Below are positions 1 to 5,116 of a stretch of 5,220 nucleotides of DNA, one piece after another. The position numbers were made by a program, and so were the translations under genes. Positions within the stretch are counted from its first letter, which is position 1; every line of letters starts with the position of its first letter. This DNA comes from Olsenella uli. GTDB lineage: Bacteria; Actinomycetota; Coriobacteriia; Coriobacteriales; Atopobiaceae. Location: contig NZ_CAAKON010000027.1 of assembly GCF_901212655.1 (NCBI RefSeq), forward strand, positions 1-5,220. Reading direction: 5' to 3'. Under the pieces are notes generated by a model. That model saw only the letters and a list, made by a program, of their open reading frames with translations, had not been told where the DNA came from and made no database searches.

Positions 1-33
1 TGTGTTCGGTTGGGATCGGAAATCAACCTTTAT

Positions 34-697
34 CTAGGCTTCGCCTGCAGGGACATCGGAATCGACACGGAATCGATTGGAATACCATTCATCCGAAGCA
101 ATCACCTTATGGAGCATCTGGAGATGCAGGTCGGCATAGTGGCAGAACGCCTTGCCGCATTCCACGAGAGGCGTATTATTTCTCTCGTTGGGCTCGGCTC
201 CAAAATTAAACTCGACTTCATAGCCCTCCCCAGGCACACCCATGCTCGGCAGAATATCAGTGGAGAAGTGGACGAATCCAGACGTCACCTTATATACGTT
301 TTTTACCTTTTGATCGAACTTCTCGAGTAAGTCTTGAAGTCTTCTATCGGACATCTTCTCACCGAGAAATCCTTCAGCTTGTTCACAGGCACACCTTGAA
401 ACACCCGCTTGAGAAAGTCACCCTGATCATCAGCGGCGAATAACGCGAATGTCCGCAGGCAGACTCCAACCTGTGCGCGGAGAAGCTGGGCGACGCAAAC
501 AAGATTCCTCGACTCGAGCATGGATATGAATCCGTCTATCAGTCTCATCGCATACTCAGAGGAGGATGCCAGATATAGGTCCCATTGGGTAAAGTCGCCG
601 TTCATGAAGGGAATCACTGCATTGCGCTCGGCGACTCTCAAGGCACTCAGGCTTTGTTCTATTTCTCAGCTTCTTGTTTGAACTGTTCGCTATCCAA
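34..697 (-). pseudogene. Broken HEPN-like / DUF5677-like hypothetical gene with two frameshifts
   Basis: The product is split over reading frames but reads as one helical protein when reassembled from the 697 end. First comes DSEQFKQEAEK, then IEQSLSALRVAERNAVIPF through KLKDFS, then GEKMSDRRLQDLLEKF to the TAG at 34. Each break is repaired by one extra base in a homopolymer: AAA to AAAA near 662-664 and GG to GGG at 362-363. The restored KLKD-F-SGEKMSD joint and the later TSGFVHFS motif resemble a widespread hypothetical family with HEPN/AbiV-like or DUF5677-like character. I recall that pattern but cannot name the family with certainty. The restored length is about 220 aa. The start is unclear: TTG at 697 follows GGGGG, and an ATG at 740 is an alternative that would need a further shift. 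It is the last member of the minus-strand operon. It could be a real pseudogene or an intact gene with sequencing indels. Confidence 0.6.
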
Positions 698-786
698 AAT
701 GCCCCCAAATCCTTCACAGGTGCTTTTCTCTCCGGGTCATAAGAAGAGTAGAGCACGAGCAGACTGTCAGTCAGGCGCGCATGCCT

Positions 787-1260
787 TCAATTACGGAACC
801 TGCCGTTCTTATGGCTGAATACCGTGTCGGAGGCGATCTCTGGGGTGAGGAGGGACTTCTGCTCTGTCTCCGATTCATCTCCGAAGAACGCATACTCCGT
901 GCAGCCCCTCCGGGATGAATGGCAGGTAGACCATGTGTCAACCTCATTGAACAGGAGGTTGTTCCAAACAAGCCCGTCTATTCCTCCGTCTATTCCTCCG
1001 TCTATCCGTGCGGGGAGCGTGTCGGTTCCCACCCGCAAAAGGTATCTGGTCACATGATCACCGGGAGGGTCGAATACCATCATTCGGTCGCACACGTCGC
1101 ACTTCCAGATTTCGAGTCCGAGATCGCTGTACGGCATCTCGAAGAATGCCATGTCCACCCAGTGCTCCCCCCAGCGCTTCGTCGCTATTCCATCTCCTCG
1201 CCGTCGTATCCATTCCACAAGGAGTTGCCGCATGGGCATGCGAGCCTTGCCATTCGTCAT
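787..1260 (-). CDS. Hypothetical protein with a CxxC motif
   Basis: This is a complete 157-aa ORF. Its ATG is preceded by AGGAGAGGG four bases upstream, a strong ribosome site that fixes the start. I do not recognise the family. Residues 1-30 are basic and rich in Arg/Lys. Residues 51-62 hold IWKCDVCDRMMV, with a Cys-x2-Cys knuckle at 54-57, and further cysteines lie at 113 and 120 (CHSSRRGC), so a zinc-ribbon-like site is possible. Residues 86-96 are a DGGI repeat encoded by a 12-bp tandem repeat. The protein has no signal peptide or membrane segment and is probably cytoplasmic. It lies 21 bp downstream of the 451-aa gene on the same strand and is followed by the broken HEPN-like gene, so it is probably co-transcribed. 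The frame after the TGA stays open into 556-756, but that stretch does not look like a natural continuation. Confidence 0.72.
   Translation of the reverse strand: MTNGKARMPMRQLLVEWIRRRGDGIATKRWGEHWVDMAFFEMPYSDLGLEIWKCDVCDRMMVFDPPGDHVTRYLLRVGTDTLPARIDGGIDGGIDGLVWNNLLFNEVDTWSTCHSSRRGCTEYAFFGDESETEQKSLLTPEIASDTVFSHKNGRFRN
974..1006. repeat. 12-bp tandem repeat inside the CxxC gene
   Basis: CCGTCTATTCCT occurs perfectly at 974-985 and 986-997, followed by a partial third copy (CCGTCTAT) from 998. It lies within the 157-aa minus-strand gene, where one unit encodes four residues and gives the repeated Gly-Gly-Ile-Asp run. Because the unit is a multiple of three, copy-number changes alter loop length without breaking the frame. 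Confidence 0.85.
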
Positions 1261-1281
1261 CCCTCTCCTAGAGCCTGCCGG

Positions 1282-2637
1282 TCATTTCGTATTCTGCCCG
1301 TCGATTACGTCTGCGGGGTCCATCGGCACCTCATCCCCCAGGACAACAATCTCGGCCACCTCCGGGAATGCAATCGCCGCGATGTCGGCTTCCAGCGCCT
1401 GCATCACATACTCGTGCCGTTTGAGGGGCTTCTCGATCATCGCCCATTTCGCCTGCGCGAAAGACCTGTAGGCGAAGAACAGCCATTGGGGGTAGTTTAT
1501 CGCCATCGGGTCCTTTGTAAACGCGACCCTTCCCGCATTCACCGCCGTTGCCAAGGAGTGCGCCGTGAAGAGCATTGTTCCGAGTTTGGGGCGCCTCTCC
1601 CTGTCCGCGGTGACCGGGATGGACTCCTTAACTCCATGGCCCTCGGCGACCCTCTTGAGAAAGTAGCCGAGCCTGACCACGACCTCGGTGAGCATCACGG
1701 GAACGGATTGGGCGCAGAAGTGCTGGAAGTCGTAGCCCTCATAGTACATGCCCTGGACAATCTCGGCTATAGTCTGCTCTTCCTCGCCCACGCTGCCAAA
1801 CTGCATGAGGTTGAACAGACCCATGAACGGTGCAGGCAGGCCCATCGAGGTGGTCACGTCGGACTTGAAGTGAATGAGCTGCTTGCAGAGTGCGGCGAAG
1901 ACTGTCGCCTCCTCGCGTCCAGCGTACCGGGGGATCTCCTGTGAGAGGATCTTTCCGAACTTGTCGATCGTGGTCATCCTCCCTCTGAGGATGTCGAGCG
2001 TTCCTACGACGAATCCGAGCAGCGGATCGTGCCCGAGCGAGTAGAGCCTGTGCATCGTCGGCCACAGCCCCTCGACGTACTCGTTCGTGAAGCCGGTGTT
2101 GTACGGGGCGTCGTAAGGGACCTTCGACGAAACGTCACGCGCGAGCCTCTCCATCTCTTTGGGCGGGAACCTCTCAAGGAACCAATCGCGCACATAGTTC
2201 TCGAGGGGCCTGCCCCTTAGCCCGTCCGGGGTCCTCTCCGGAATGCCAACGAGCAGGATGTCGACGAACGACGAGAGGGTTCCGGCAGACACGCTTATGG
2301 CGATGTCCACGTGGTCGAGCCTGTGGAGCGCGTTGTACTCCTCGTTGAGGATGCGGACCCTCTCGCCTGCCGCGGCAAGCTCTTCCTCTGTCAGCAGCCC
2401 CTCAGCGTGGTGACCGCTGCGATACGTCGATCTCGCATCTTCGACCAACGCGTCCCAGGACGTCTTCGGGAATCCGAGCTCGTCCTCGCCCGAAACGACA
2501 CGCGGCTTTTCGCAGGCTTCCTGGATCAAATTCTGCTCTTCACTTTTGGGATCTTCTAGTTCCTCAGCCCTTGCGAACAGCGAACAGAGGACGTCCTCTG
2601 CCTCTTGAGCGATATCTTTCTTCCTTCGTCGCATCAT
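1282..2637 (-). CDS. 451-aa conserved hypothetical, hydrophobic-segment protein
   Basis: This is a complete 451-aa ORF and the largest gene in the window. Its first ATG overlaps the TGA of the upstream 102-aa gene as ATGA, which indicates translational coupling; a second ATG lies directly after. Residues 1-50 are charged and probably disordered. Residues 108-133 (HVDIAISVSAGTLSSFVDIL and on) form a glycine-containing hydrophobic segment. Further hydrophobic stretches lie near 203-216, 259-281, 306-328, 352-373 and 380-396. Striking motifs are MHRLYSLGHDPLLG (195-208), GRMTTIDKFGKI (219-230), HFKSDVTTSMGLPAP (256-270), EIVQGMYYEGYDF (292-304) and KDPMAINYPQW (375-385). Together they give many His/Asp pairs. 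The dense motif pattern resembles a hypothetical family I recall from gut bacteria, without a known function. It may be a polytopic membrane protein or a membrane-associated enzyme. Pairing with a small membrane coiled-coil protein suggests a complex. No named function is claimed. Confidence 0.88.
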   Translation of the reverse strand: MMRRRKKDIAQEAEDVLCSLFARAEELEDPKSEEQNLIQEACEKPRVVSGEDELGFPKTSWDALVEDARSTYRSGHHAEGLLTEEELAAAGERVRILNEEYNALHRLDHVDIAISVSAGTLSSFVDILLVGIPERTPDGLRGRPLENYVRDWFLERFPPKEMERLARDVSSKVPYDAPYNTGFTNEYVEGLWPTMHRLYSLGHDPLLGFVVGTLDILRGRMTTIDKFGKILSQEIPRYAGREEATVFAALCKQLIHFKSDVTTSMGLPAPFMGLFNLMQFGSVGEEEQTIAEIVQGMYYEGYDFQHFCAQSVPVMLTEVVVRLGYFLKRVAEGHGVKESIPVTADRERRPKLGTMLFTAHSLATAVNAGRVAFTKDPMAINYPQWLFFAYRSFAQAKWAMIEKPLKRHEYVMQALEADIAAIAFPEVAEIVVLGDEVPMDPADVIDGQNTK

Positions 2638-2942
2638 GCTTCCCGCTTCAGTTCTTCGAGCTTCTTCTCTATCTCTAGCTTTTCCCCGACCTTTTCCTGA
2701 AGCTCCCTTTTCGCCTTCCTTATCTTTCTTCCCGGTGCCCGCTCTGCCTCAAGGCGGGCGATTCTCTCTTGCAGGACCACAAGTGCCTTGCAGACCGTTG
2801 CGTATTTCTTCTCATAGCGCTTGTACTGCCATTTAGACCCAAGGAGAAAGCCGAGAAGGCCCGTGAAGCCGGCACCCAGGAAAGGAAGCGCCTTTTTCAA
2901 ATGAGGACTTAGGCTCTTCAGGATGTTCGGAAAGGTTTTCAT
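2634..2942 (-). CDS. Small membrane-anchored coiled-coil protein
   Basis: This is a complete 102-aa ORF with ATG at 2942 preceded by GGGAGA at a four-base spacing. Residues 1-17 (FPNILKSLSPHLKK) look amphipathic and basic. Residues 18-37 (ALPFLGAGFTGLLGFLLGSK) form one glycine-rich membrane segment. Residues 40-102 are almost entirely charged and helical, with Lys/Glu/Leu spacing typical of a coiled coil (LVVLQERIARLEAE, KLEIEKKLEELKREA). The likely topology is one membrane anchor with a long cytoplasmic coil. It is the first gene of the minus-strand operon, and its stop overlaps the start of the 451-aa gene by 4 bp, so the two products are probably made in step and may bind each other. Size and layout also resemble small phage membrane proteins, but the fixed overlap with the downstream gene favours a dedicated partner. 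Confidence 0.85.
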   Translation of the reverse strand: MKTFPNILKSLSPHLKKALPFLGAGFTGLLGFLLGSKWQYKRYEKKYATVCKALVVLQERIARLEAERAPGRKIRKAKRELQEKVGEKLEIEKKLEELKREA

Positions 2943-2984
2943 CTCGTCTCCCGATTTTTGGAATCATATTCAATTGTTACTCGA

Positions 2985-2990
2985 ATTATA
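2985..2990 (-). promoter_or_regulatory. Probable -10 box of the left operon
   Basis: A perfect TATAAT lies on the minus strand, 43 bp before the ATG of the 102-aa gene. The expected -35 position (about 3008-3013) has no good TTGACA match. The site lies in the AT-rich gap between the divergent left operon and the lysis cassette and is the best candidate start of the minus-strand unit. Confidence 0.45.
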
Positions 2991-3010
2991 CGGCCTGTTT
3001 GGCAAAGCCC

Positions 3011-3034
3011 CTCTTGCTGTTCGGGACACAAGAG
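3011..3034. other. Small bulged hairpin in the divergent intergenic region
   Basis: CTCTTGCTGT and ACACAAGAG can pair around a TCGGG loop with one bulged C, giving nine pairs. There is no T-run on either side, so a terminator call is not justified. It sits upstream of the minus-strand -10 box. Apart from this, the -10 box and the hairpin at 3134-3170, I see nothing definite in the 2943-3176 gap. A TTAAAT near 3103 could be a weak plus-strand -10. Confidence 0.3.
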
Positions 3035-3133
3035 AACGGGATCAATACATGTGAACTCCTTTGTGAAGTGACGAAACGCAACGGATTATCTCATTTCCAC
3101 AGTTAAATAGCCCATTTGTGACCGTAGCGGACA

Positions 3134-3170
3134 CTCCTTTCAAGACGGGGTGGACCCGTCTTGAAAGGAG
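3134..3170 (+). promoter_or_regulatory. Perfect 16-bp hairpin sequestering the lysis-cassette ribosome site
   Basis: CTCCTTTCAAGACGGG (3134-3149) and its exact reverse complement (3155-3170) flank a 5-base loop. The right arm contains AAAGGAG and runs straight into the GTG start region, so the Shine-Dalgarno sequence of the first lysis gene is paired in the folded mRNA. The left arm resembles the anti-Shine-Dalgarno end of 16S rRNA (CTCCTTTC). No U-tract follows, so an intrinsic terminator is less likely than translational control. Confidence 0.75.
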
Positions 3171-3176
3171 GTGCGT

Positions 3177-3389
3177 GTGGAGTCGGTGATCGCTGCACTG
3201 GTGACGGGCGTCCTCACCTTGATCGGCGTGCTCGTGTCCAACTCGCGCAGCCGTGCGGTCATGGAGGTGAAGATCGACAACCTCACGAGTCAAGCCGAGA
3301 AGCACAACTGCCTGATTGAGCGCACCTACGCGTTGGAGCAGGACGTCGCGATGGCGAAGGCGGAGATAGACAACCTGAGTAATGGATAG
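3177..3389 (+). CDS. Phage XhlA/holin-like membrane and coiled-coil protein
   Basis: The product is 70 aa. I chose GTG at 3177 over the in-frame GTG at 3171 because AAAGGAGG ends at 3171, giving five bases of spacing; the earlier GTG overlaps the ribosome site. Residues 2-21 (ESVIAALVTGVLTLIGVLVS) are one N-terminal membrane segment. They are followed by a basic turn (SRSR) and a coiled coil (about 29-68) that ends in ALEQDVAMAKAEIDNL. This layout is typical of small phage proteins encoded next to holins (haemolysin XhlA-like), which assist membrane permeabilisation at lysis. It is followed two bases later by the holin-like gene. Family placement rests on architecture and position. Translation is probably limited by the hairpin over its ribosome site. 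Confidence 0.75.
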   Translation: MESVIAALVTGVLTLIGVLVSNSRSRAVMEVKIDNLTSQAEKHNCLIERTYALEQDVAMAKAEIDNLSNG

Positions 3390-3391
3390 CC

Positions 3392-3727
3392 ATGGATACG
3401 TTTCTGACTTCGAACGAACGGCAGTGGAGACTCTTGCGCACGGTCGTGCAAGGCGCCTTGGGCGTGATCGTCGCGAACATCGACATGCTCATCGGCCGCG
3501 CGGTGCTGGAGCCCGCGTGGCGCGCCGTGGTGGTGGCGCTCGTGATGGCGCCGCTCTCGCCGGTGATGGCGAAGCTGGGCACGGCAAGCATCAAGAGGAA
3601 GGGGCTCGACGCGGTGGCAGATGCGGGAAGACTGGCGAAGGGGCTGGACCAGCCGAACCCCCGCTCGACGTCGAGGGATCCTGGCCCTGAGGTCGATAAG
3701 CGGAAGATGCGCAAGCCGCATCGGTGA
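3392..3727 (+). CDS. Probable phage holin
   Basis: This is a 111-aa ORF starting two bases after the upstream stop. Its own ribosome site is weak, so it is probably translationally coupled. Residues 17-36 (TVVQGALGVIVANIDMLIGR) and 43-61 (WRAVVVALVMAPLSPVMAKL) are two membrane segments. A basic polar C-terminus follows, rich in Lys, Arg and Pro. The start, TSNERQWRLLRTVVQG, resembles holins of actinobacterial prophages as I recall them. Holins form inner-membrane holes that release or activate the endolysin. Here no endolysin follows, and downstream sequence has no recognisable gene before the convergent AbiE locus. The last 25 residues (PNPRSTSRDPGPEVDKRK and on) look low-complexity and may have been altered by a deletion. 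Confidence is moderate to good for a holin-like membrane protein and lower for function. Confidence 0.72.
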   Translation: MDTFLTSNERQWRLLRTVVQGALGVIVANIDMLIGRAVLEPAWRAVVVALVMAPLSPVMAKLGTASIKRKGLDAVADAGRLAKGLDQPNPRSTSRDPGPEVDKRKMRKPHR

Positions 3728-3766
3728 CGCCGCAAGCATCCTGGAGGCCGCAAAACGAGGTCTTTT

Positions 3767-3916
3767 ATGCCGAGGGGCAAGAGCCTGTTCTCAACGACGC
3801 CCGTCGAAAGAAAACGCTCCGCTCTCGGCGGGGAAGCCGTCGCGCTGCTCGCTCCGCCTCTTCGATTCTGGCAGGCGCCCGGAATCGGGGCGTCCTTGAT
3901 CAGCTTAGCCCGTTGA
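3767..3916 (+). CDS. Possible small ORF of unknown function
   Basis: This 49-aa ORF starts with ATG preceded by GAGG six bases upstream. It is in the same frame as the holin-like gene, 39 bp after its stop. The start MPRGKSLFSTTPVERKRSAL is basic, followed by a short hydrophobic patch (EAVALLAPPLRFW). It matches nothing I recognise and its end overlaps the toxin remnant on the other strand. It could be a chance ORF or debris of the deleted downstream phage genes. I see nothing else in 3728-3899. Confidence 0.2.
   Translation: MPRGKSLFSTTPVERKRSALGGEAVALLAPPLRFWQAPGIGASLISLAR
3874..3894. terminator. Possible hairpin between convergent units
   Basis: GGCGCCC (3874-3880) pairs with GGGCGTC (3888-3894), including one G-T pair, around a 7-base loop. 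It lies just beyond the end of the toxin remnant and downstream of the lysis cassette, where a shared terminator would be expected. No T-run follows on either strand, so the call is weak. Confidence 0.25.
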
Positions 3917-4146
3917 TGGTTTCCTTGAGCTCCGCCATGTAGGCGACTATCTCATCGATGCTCGGGTAGCTGCCGAACAGCATCTGCCTCATCGAGGCGT
4001 AATCGGCCGCCAACTCGTCGAGCCTGCCCTTTGGAGGGGCAAGCCTGAGCGTGTCGGGCCTCGCGTTGACCAGCTTTGCCCACGGCGTGCGGTAGAACTT
4101 CTACCAGCCTGCGCTCGTCGGTCGAGGCCCTAGCGACCCTGTCCAT
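3900..4146 (-). pseudogene. abiEii: AbiEii-type toxin remnant (internal deletion)
   Basis: AbiEii toxins are cytoplasmic nucleotidyltransferase-fold proteins of about 300 aa. Here the start is intact: ATG at 4146 follows GGGAGG and overlaps the antitoxin's end by 17 bp, reading MDRVARASTDERRLVE. After GTAGAAG the natural sequence continues in a different frame as FYRTPWAKLVNARPDTLRL, then LAPPKGRLDEL, DYASMRQMLFGSYPSIDEIV and AELKETINGLS, ending at TGA 3900-3902. That is the typical AbiEii C-terminal end (Arg-Pro-x-Thr-Leu, DYxxM, PSIDEI, final IN). About 16 N-terminal and 65 C-terminal residues remain, so roughly three quarters, including the catalytic core, are missing. The frame from the ATG runs instead through a meaningless tail to a TGA near 3952. 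The toxin should be inactive. Confidence 0.8.
4091..4105. repeat. 7-bp inverted repeat at the toxin deletion joint
   Basis: GGTAGAA, one C, then TTCTACC: a perfect 7-bp inverted repeat with a 1-base centre. It falls where the toxin's N-terminal frame ends and its C-terminal frame begins. It could be a scar of the deletion or a chance palindrome. Confidence 0.55.
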
Positions 4147-4747
4147 GCTTTGCCTCCCATATCCTCTTCGCGGCGTCGGCAACCCAGGAGGTGAGCCCCG
4201 CCGACTCTTCCAGGAACGCGCCGGCCTGCTCTTCCGTGAGGTTGCGCGCGAGCGTCCTGATTTCCTCGTCGCCCACGCTCTCGCGTCCGAGCGCCTTGAG
4301 GGCCTGCACGATGGTGCGGGTGGTCTGCGAGCAGTCGAGCAGGTCGCGGTTGGCGCGGTGCCGGAGCTCGATATCGTACGGCCCGTACCCGTAGCGCTTG
4401 TACGGACCGCTGCTGACGTAGACGAGCTTTGCGGGCACCTGCGTGTCGAGGCCCAGCGCATTGAGCGCCGCGTCGCCGGACGGCGCGACGATCCACTTGT
4501 TGGCACGGGCGACGGCGCGCACGACCTCGTCGGCGCCGGCCGGCACCTCGGCGCCCATGAGCGCGCTGCGCTCCGGCACGTAGTAGACGCCGCGGATGGC
4601 GCGGGTTATCCCTCCCTTTGCATGCAAGCGGCCGAGCGCGTTGGCGGCGTTGCGTCGGCCTGCGACGTCGGAGAAGTCGGCGGCCGTGAAGGCCCTGCCG
4701 GCGCCGAAGCCCTCTATGCGCTTGGCGATGGCCGCTGCCTCTGTCAT
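4130..4747 (-). CDS. abiEi: AbiEi-like type IV antitoxin (DUF6088 family)
   Basis: This is a complete 205-aa ORF whose ATG at 4747 is preceded by AAGGAGGG at a five-base spacing. Residues 1-56 form a winged helix-turn-helix: FTAADFSDVAGRRNAANALG for the helices, then a wing ending RAIRGVYYVP. The middle carries the family signature PSGDAALNALGLDTQVPAKL (89-108) and SSGPYKRYGYG, as in DUF6088/AbiEi proteins. The C-terminal third (TIVQALKALG, LTEEQAGAFLEESAGL) is helical. AbiEi antitoxins neutralise the AbiEii nucleotidyltransferase toxin without stable binding and repress their own operon by binding inverted repeats. Here a palindrome covers the promoter just upstream, fitting autoregulation. 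The partner toxin, overlapping by 17 bp, is wrecked, so this protein is an orphan antitoxin that may still act as a repressor or protect against a related toxin. Confidence 0.88.
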   Translation of the reverse strand: MTEAAAIAKRIEGFGAGRAFTAADFSDVAGRRNAANALGRLHAKGGITRAIRGVYYVPERSALMGAEVPAGADEVVRAVARANKWIVAPSGDAALNALGLDTQVPAKLVYVSSGPYKRYGYGPYDIELRHRANRDLLDCSQTTRTIVQALKALGRESVGDEEIRTLARNLTEEQAGAFLEESAGLTSWVADAAKRIWEAKHGQGR

Positions 4748-4760
4748 GGCATCCCTCCTT

Positions 4761-4800
4761 TTTGATGAAAATAGTATATATATATATATTTTTCATCAAA
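4761..4800 (-). promoter_or_regulatory. Palindromic operator and promoter of the AbiE locus
   Basis: TTTGATGAAAA (4761-4771) and TTTTCATCAAA (4790-4800) are perfect 11-bp inverted arms around a (TA)n core (4775-4789). On the minus strand, TTGATG (4794-4799) and TACTAT (4771-4776) are spaced 17 bp and make a plausible -35/-10 pair, four of six matches each. Transcription would begin inside the near arm, about 17-20 bases before the ATG. A repressor on the arms would cover both boxes, as expected for AbiEi autoregulation. Confidence 0.7.
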
Positions 4801-4857
4801 TTGCCTCCGATCGCCTTGGCCACCCGTACATCGCGCCCGCGGTCCCCCGCCGCGCGG

Positions 4858-4873
4858 GCACGCGCGCGTGCGC
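4858..4873. repeat. Alternating purine-pyrimidine GC tract with palindrome
   Basis: A 16-base strictly alternating purine-pyrimidine run contains the perfect 14-bp palindrome GCACGCGCGCGTGC (4858-4871). Such tracts can adopt Z-form or cruciform structure under supercoiling. It lies 58 bp upstream of the AbiE operator in a GC-rich stretch with no convincing gene (4801-4909). Confidence 0.6.
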
Positions 4874-4909
4874 CCGGAAGCGGTCACGCCTCCCAATCGC
4901 GGCCCCGGA

Positions 4910-5116
4910 TCAGCGCCGCGACATCCCGAAGAGGTCATCACTGGGGTTCTTCTCGCGCGTTGCGCGCTTTCCGGACGGCGGCGCCTCGCCGAGCCCTTGT
5001 AGCTGATCGGAGCGTTTTGCCAGGCGACGATCACCGCTTCGGATAGCCCGCCGAATATAGCCCTGCAAACACCTATGGAAACCGCCACCTAAGTCAGGTA
5101 AGGCCTCATCGGCCGC
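4910..5116 (-). pseudogene. Possible C-terminal gene fragment
   Basis: A 68-residue open stretch ends at TGA 4910-4912 but has no convincing start or ribosome site after the upstream in-frame TGA (5117-5119). It reads GYIRRAIRSGDRRLAKRSDQ, then GLGEAPPSGKRATREK and NPSDDLFGMSRR. The last 30 codons have strongly GC-rich third positions, and the ending looks like a natural polar C-terminus. The overlapping minus-strand frame at 4744-5088 has weaker codon bias and runs into the operator, so I prefer this frame. It may be the tail of an otherwise deleted gene. Product unknown. Confidence 0.3.

Noticed and set aside
974..1006. Short repeat array as a possible CRISPR
   Set aside because: The units are 12 bp with no spacers and lie inside a coding frame.
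919..1944. Long 341-aa plus-strand ORF
   Set aside because: It is antisense to the 451-aa and 157-aa genes, has no ribosome site, and its His/Arg-rich composition is typical of a shadow frame.
3134..3170. Hairpin as an intrinsic terminator
   Set aside because: The stem is strong but no T-run follows and the ribosome site of the next gene is inside the right arm.
3042..3305. 87-aa minus-strand ORF over the hairpin
   Set aside because: It is antisense to the XhlA-like gene and reads through the hairpin; its composition is rich in His and Arg and it has no plausible ribosome site.
3282..3780. Minus-strand ORFs of 137 and 165 aa opposite the holin-like gene
   Set aside because: Both are antisense shadows with Arg/His/Ser-rich sequence; the plus-strand frame has membrane segments and coupling to the gene before it.
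3952..4506. 184-aa minus-strand ORF
   Set aside because: Its first two thirds are a shadow of AbiEi; only the part from MDRVARAST is the real toxin start, after which the frame leaves the natural toxin sequence.
4076..4765. 229-aa plus-strand ORF
   Set aside because: It mirrors the AbiEi gene on the opposite strand, which has clear family motifs and a strong ribosome site.
4101..4823. 240-aa minus-strand ORF overlapping AbiEi
   Set aside because: It is an Arg/Gly-rich alternate frame of AbiEi that begins upstream of the operator; GC-rich genes give such shadows.
4744..5088. 114-aa minus-strand ORF running into the AbiEi start
   Set aside because: It translates straight through the palindromic operator and ribosome site, with low-complexity Arg-rich sequence, and lacks its own ribosome site.
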